NCBI RefSeq assembly: GCF_014230465.1
Contig: NZ_JAAXCY010000009.1
Coordinates: forward strand, 1 to 64,000
DNA length: 64,000 nt
Origin: Pseudomonas cremoris
GTDB taxonomy: Bacteria; Pseudomonadota; Gammaproteobacteria; Pseudomonadales; Pseudomonadaceae
Direction of reading: 5' to 3'
In this document: piece by piece, positions 61,973-64,000 of the stretch
Layout of the letters: each line of letters starts with the position of its first letter
Position numbering within the stretch: the stretch's first letter is position 1
Position numbers and translations under genes: made by a program
The notes under the pieces: model-generated
Seen by the model: only the letters and a program-made list of their open reading frames with translations
The model's database searches: none
Told to the model about the DNA's origin: nothing

Positions 61973-62974
61973 TTACGCGCGAGGCCTGTGCCAAAACGGA
62001 TCTTGATACCAGTCCAGAGGAAAGCCCATCGCCTTCAGGCTGACTTCGGGAAACTCATGGAGCAGTTGATATAGGCGTTGACCCCAGCAAGTGTGTGGAC
62101 TTACTTGATGCATCAAGTGATTGAGAATGCACAGCACTGCAAAAATTCGAGTATGTGGCCCAGGCGCGGAGAGATGTACCGGCCATGGGAAGTTAGCTTT
62201 TTTAGGTAGTTCGGGGCGAATGCCCAGCTCTCGGTTCCACATCCGAGAGTGGTGAGCGCACATGTTTCGGATAGTGGTCAGGGTGTGCAGCCACGACTGC
62301 ATTAAGGGCGCGGCAAGCCCGAGGCGCTTGGCAATTGCTTTTTTATCTGAGTCTCTGGCGAGTCCTTTATACAGATGGGACAAGTCGCCTAGCGTCAATT
62401 CCTCCAACATGGCCCAGCCAGGCATCAGAGGAGGGTGGGAATACTCCGTTGGGTAATGGCGGGCATAGTTTTCTTTCGCTCTGTGGCGTTTAAGATAATC
62501 TTTTCTTTCGTCATCGGTGTGCAGCCTGTCGATGCGCTCGCATTTGCGCTGGTAGTCACGCGTTGCGTTGGACTGTTTGGCCAGCAATGTTGTCAGCAGT
62601 CGCTGATGATTGAACGTCGGATGGAACATCTGTGGGTTTATGTACCAATGGCAGCCTTGGGTAGGCCCCATGTGGTTGCTGATACCCGCGCGCGATGCAA
62701 TTTCGACTCTTTCGATTGCATCCATGGTCAGTAGACGAAGACGGCGATCAAAGTCGTAGAGGTGGGTTAATTGACGAAACTGGCTACCTTCCCGGAACCG
62801 ATGATCGATATCTTCCGGAAGTTGGAAGGGGCGCATGTAGGGGCTCAAGCGGAAGAAGCTAACTGATTGTAAAAAGGACGCGGCCCGCGCTTCATTTTGA
62901 ATGCGCAGCCCGCGACGCTTGAGCAGTTCCAATTGAGCGGGAACGTCAATGGCGGGCTTGGTGAATGTCCTCAT
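61973..62974 (-). CDS. Abi_2/AbiF-type abortive infection protein (HEPN RNase)
   Basis: A 333-aa cytoplasmic protein of the Abi_2 (AbiD/AbiF) family. The C-terminal motif IRNMCAHHSRMWN gives the HEPN ribonuclease signature R-x4-H (Arg236, His241). The N-terminal part has the family pattern SFFRLSPYMRPF and YDFDRRLRLLTMDAIERVE. Such proteins are linked to phage defence and act as RNA-cleaving toxins. It starts at the ATG at 62974; a frame open to 63181 runs through a structured RNA and is rejected. No good ribosome-binding site precedes the ATG. Its composition looks more AT-rich than its neighbours, which suggests transfer. No partner protein gene is present. Confidence 0.82.
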   Translation of the reverse strand: MRTFTKPAIDVPAQLELLKRRGLRIQNEARAASFLQSVSFFRLSPYMRPFQLPEDIDHRFREGSQFRQLTHLYDFDRRLRLLTMDAIERVEIASRAGISNHMGPTQGCHWYINPQMFHPTFNHQRLLTTLLAKQSNATRDYQRKCERIDRLHTDDERKDYLKRHRAKENYARHYPTEYSHPPLMPGWAMLEELTLGDLSHLYKGLARDSDKKAIAKRLGLAAPLMQSWLHTLTTIRNMCAHHSRMWNRELGIRPELPKKANFPWPVHLSAPGPHTRIFAVLCILNHLMHQVSPHTCWGQRLYQLLHEFPEVSLKAMGFPLDWYQDPFWHRPRA

Positions 62975-62994
62975 GCCGCAAAAGTACCGGGCAT
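62971..62994 (-). CDS. Possible 7-codon leader ORF coupled to the Abi gene
   Basis: ATG at 62994 right after the U tract of the RNA, reading MPGTFAA, with its TGA overlapping the ATG of the Abi gene (ATGA). It has no clear ribosome-binding site. It may be chance; if translated it would couple to the toxin gene. Confidence 0.2.
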   Translation of the reverse strand: MPGTFAA

Positions 62995-63055
62995 AAAAAA
63001 CCCGCACAATTTGTGCTTGGTTACTGACGCAACCAGAGGCATGGCGGGTGTATTG
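62994..63055 (-). ncRNA. Structured RNA upstream of the Abi gene (abiF-RNA-like, putative antitoxin)
   Basis: On the minus strand a region of about 60 nt has an outer stem (ACCCGC 63049-63044 with GCGGGT 63005-63000), a hairpin (TGGTT / AACCA, 63035-63031 with 63022-63018), a small GCACA/TGTGC hairpin and a U tract (62999-62994), 20 nt before the toxin ATG. A promoter lies directly upstream. A structured RNA in front of AbiF-family genes has been described as a motif and, in later work, as an antitoxin; I recall this but could not run a covariance search. The 5' end is estimated from the promoter. Confidence 0.65.
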
Positions 63056-63061
63056 CCGCAG

Positions 63062-63090
63062 AGGGTAGGCAGCTGTCCGTCTTTTTGCAA
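63062..63090 (-). promoter_or_regulatory. Promoter of the Abi-associated RNA
   Basis: On the minus strand TTGCAA (63090-63085), a 17-bp spacer and TACCCT (63067-63062). It would start transcription near 63055, at the 5' end of the structured RNA. Confidence 0.5.
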
Positions 63091-63236
63091 GGCCTTTAGG
63101 TGGCCAGCTATCGGCGAAACTATTTGGAAATGCATGCTGGTCAATTGTCCAAGCCGCGTGCGGAAGGAGGGCATTTTCCACCGCCTTTCGTTGCCTGTCC
63201 CAGCTATGGTATTGCCAGAAATTTGTAACGTACCGC

Positions 63237-63890
63237 TCAGCGCCGCGAATGGTACAGGCTCACCTTGCGAAACTCCCAAGGCTCGGCCAGGTCTGGCAAG
63301 GTCAGCGCATCGAGGATCTCCAACCGTTGGTAATCCGCATGCTGAAAGTCCCGCACGCGCGAGTCCGCTACCAAGGCTTCACGGCCACGGGTAAGGAATT
63401 GATCCAGCAACGGCAGGTTGGCGCGGTCGTAGAGTACGTCCGCCACCAGGATCAGGTCGAAGCGGTCGGCTTCGGCGAAAAAGTCCGCTGAATAGCCCAG
63501 CTCTACGCCGTTAAGCTCGGCATTGGCCCGGCACGATGCCAATGCCAGTGGGTCAAGATCGCAGGCCACCACTTCCAGCGCGCCAGCCTTCACGGCGGCG
63601 ATACCGGCCACGCCCGAACCTGCGCCAAAATCCAGCACGCGCTTGCCGGCGACCCACTCGGGGTTGGCCGCCAGGTAGCGCGCCAGCGCCAGGCCGCTGG
63701 CCCAGCAAAAGCTCCAATACGGTGGTTCGTGCAGGATGCGCCGGGTTTCTTCGGGGCTGAAGGCGCGGTCCATGTTGTCCGCATCCAGCAGCCACAACGA
63801 CAACGCGGTGCCCGGCAGCGGGCAGGGCACCAGGTGGGCGTCGCCGATCAGTTCGCTCAGCGCTGCCTGCAGGTCCAGCGGTGGCGTCAT
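63237..63890 (-). CDS. Class I SAM methyltransferase (ETFB-lysine methyltransferase-like)
   Basis: A 217-aa cytoplasmic methyltransferase. It has motif I VLDFGAGSGVAG (about 85-96), CDLDPLAL after strand 2, and LILVADVLYD at motif IV. The PPYWSFCWASGLALARYL segment before motif I resembles the protein-lysine methyltransferases of the METTL20 (ETF beta) type. The substrate is inferred, not shown. Its ATG overlaps the stop of the upstream gene (ATGA). The 262-bp gap to the Abi gene holds the structured RNA. Confidence 0.75.
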   Translation of the reverse strand: MTPPLDLQAALSELIGDAHLVPCPLPGTALSLWLLDADNMDRAFSPEETRRILHEPPYWSFCWASGLALARYLAANPEWVAGKRVLDFGAGSGVAGIAAVKAGALEVVACDLDPLALASCRANAELNGVELGYSADFFAEADRFDLILVADVLYDRANLPLLDQFLTRGREALVADSRVRDFQHADYQRLEILDALTLPDLAEPWEFRKVSLYHSRR

Positions 63891-64000
63891 GGTGCGGGAA
63901 CGAGTTGCAGGGGGCCGGTCGATTGGGTGATCGCCTGAGTGATACGCACGGCGGGCAGGTGCAGGATCAACTGGCCGGACTGGCTGGCGCGGCCGCGCAA
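63887..64000 (-). CDS. 3' end of a gene, function not recognised (partial)
   Basis: The last 37 codons of a minus-strand gene that enters from beyond the window. The tail reads GQLILHLPAVRITQAITQST and ends LQLVPAP before TGA. The TGA overlaps the methyltransferase ATG by 4 nt, so the two are translationally coupled and the frame is credible. Too little is visible for a function. Confidence 0.6.
   Translation of the reverse strand: MRGRASQSGQLILHLPAVRITQAITQSTGPLQLVPAP

Noticed and set aside
62974..63181. N-terminal extension of the Abi gene
   Set aside because: The extra 69 codons cross the structured RNA, have no Abi-family similarity and would place the promoter inside the gene.

Overview
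The window looks like a chromosomal segment of a fluorescent Pseudomonas (P. fluorescens group). The protein sequences, the gene order (5S rRNA, birA, coaX, tRNAs, secE-nusG, rplKAJL-rpoBC, str, S10, spc and alpha operons, katA, ferritin, uvrA, MFS, ssb), the Zur-type zinc locus next to a CnoX chaperedoxin gene, and Pseudomonas-type REP repeats (GTGGGAGCGGGCTTG core) all point the same way. This is judged from recognised families and synteny, not from a database search.

Region 1 (1-3100): 3' end of a 5S rRNA and its terminator; birA and coaX (overlapping) and a small SPOR-domain gene; then a strong promoter, tRNA-Tyr, tRNA-Gly and tRNA-Thr, a terminator, a second promoter and tRNA-Trp. No tufB lies between tRNA-Thr and tRNA-Trp; the only EF-Tu gene in view is at 18309.

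Region 2 (3100-33410): one almost uninterrupted plus-strand block for the gene-expression machinery: secE, nusG, rplK, rplA, rplJ, rplL, rpoB, rpoC, rpsL, rpsG, fusA, tuf, then rpsJ to rplQ with secY and rpoA. Terminator-plus-promoter pairs sit at tuf/rpsJ, rpsN/rpsH and rpmJ/rpsM, and suggest how the block is divided into transcripts.

Region 3 (33600-46180): katA and a heme-ligand-lacking bacterial ferritin (ftnA type), convergent with SOS-controlled uvrA; a YajR-like MFS exporter and ssb; then an accessory set with a LysR regulator divergent from tam, a cysteine hydrolase, a GlxA-type regulator, and an overlapping pair of a DUF3182-like protein and an alpha/beta hydrolase.

Region 4 (46190-56630): a REP pair, a minus-strand ybhP-clsB-ybhN operon, and a divergent plus-strand set encoding an OmpA-like lipoprotein, a five-helix membrane protein, a secreted vWA-like protein and an MscS-family channel, followed by an RmlD-like gene and a second REP pair.

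Region 5 (56650-64000): ompW with a candidate Anr box; a zinc locus (His-rich periplasmic protein, ABC ATPase, ABC permease, DUF3299 protein) behind a Zur-type box; a small unknown gene tail-to-tail with cnoX; a solitary Abi_2/AbiF-type HEPN gene preceded by a compact structured RNA with its own promoter and terminator-like 3' end; a SAM methyltransferase; and the 3' end of one more gene. The Abi gene with its RNA is the most striking accessory system here: it has the layout of an RNA-antitoxin/HEPN-toxin pair. The OmpA/membrane/vWA/MscS set is the best candidate for an uncharacterised envelope system.
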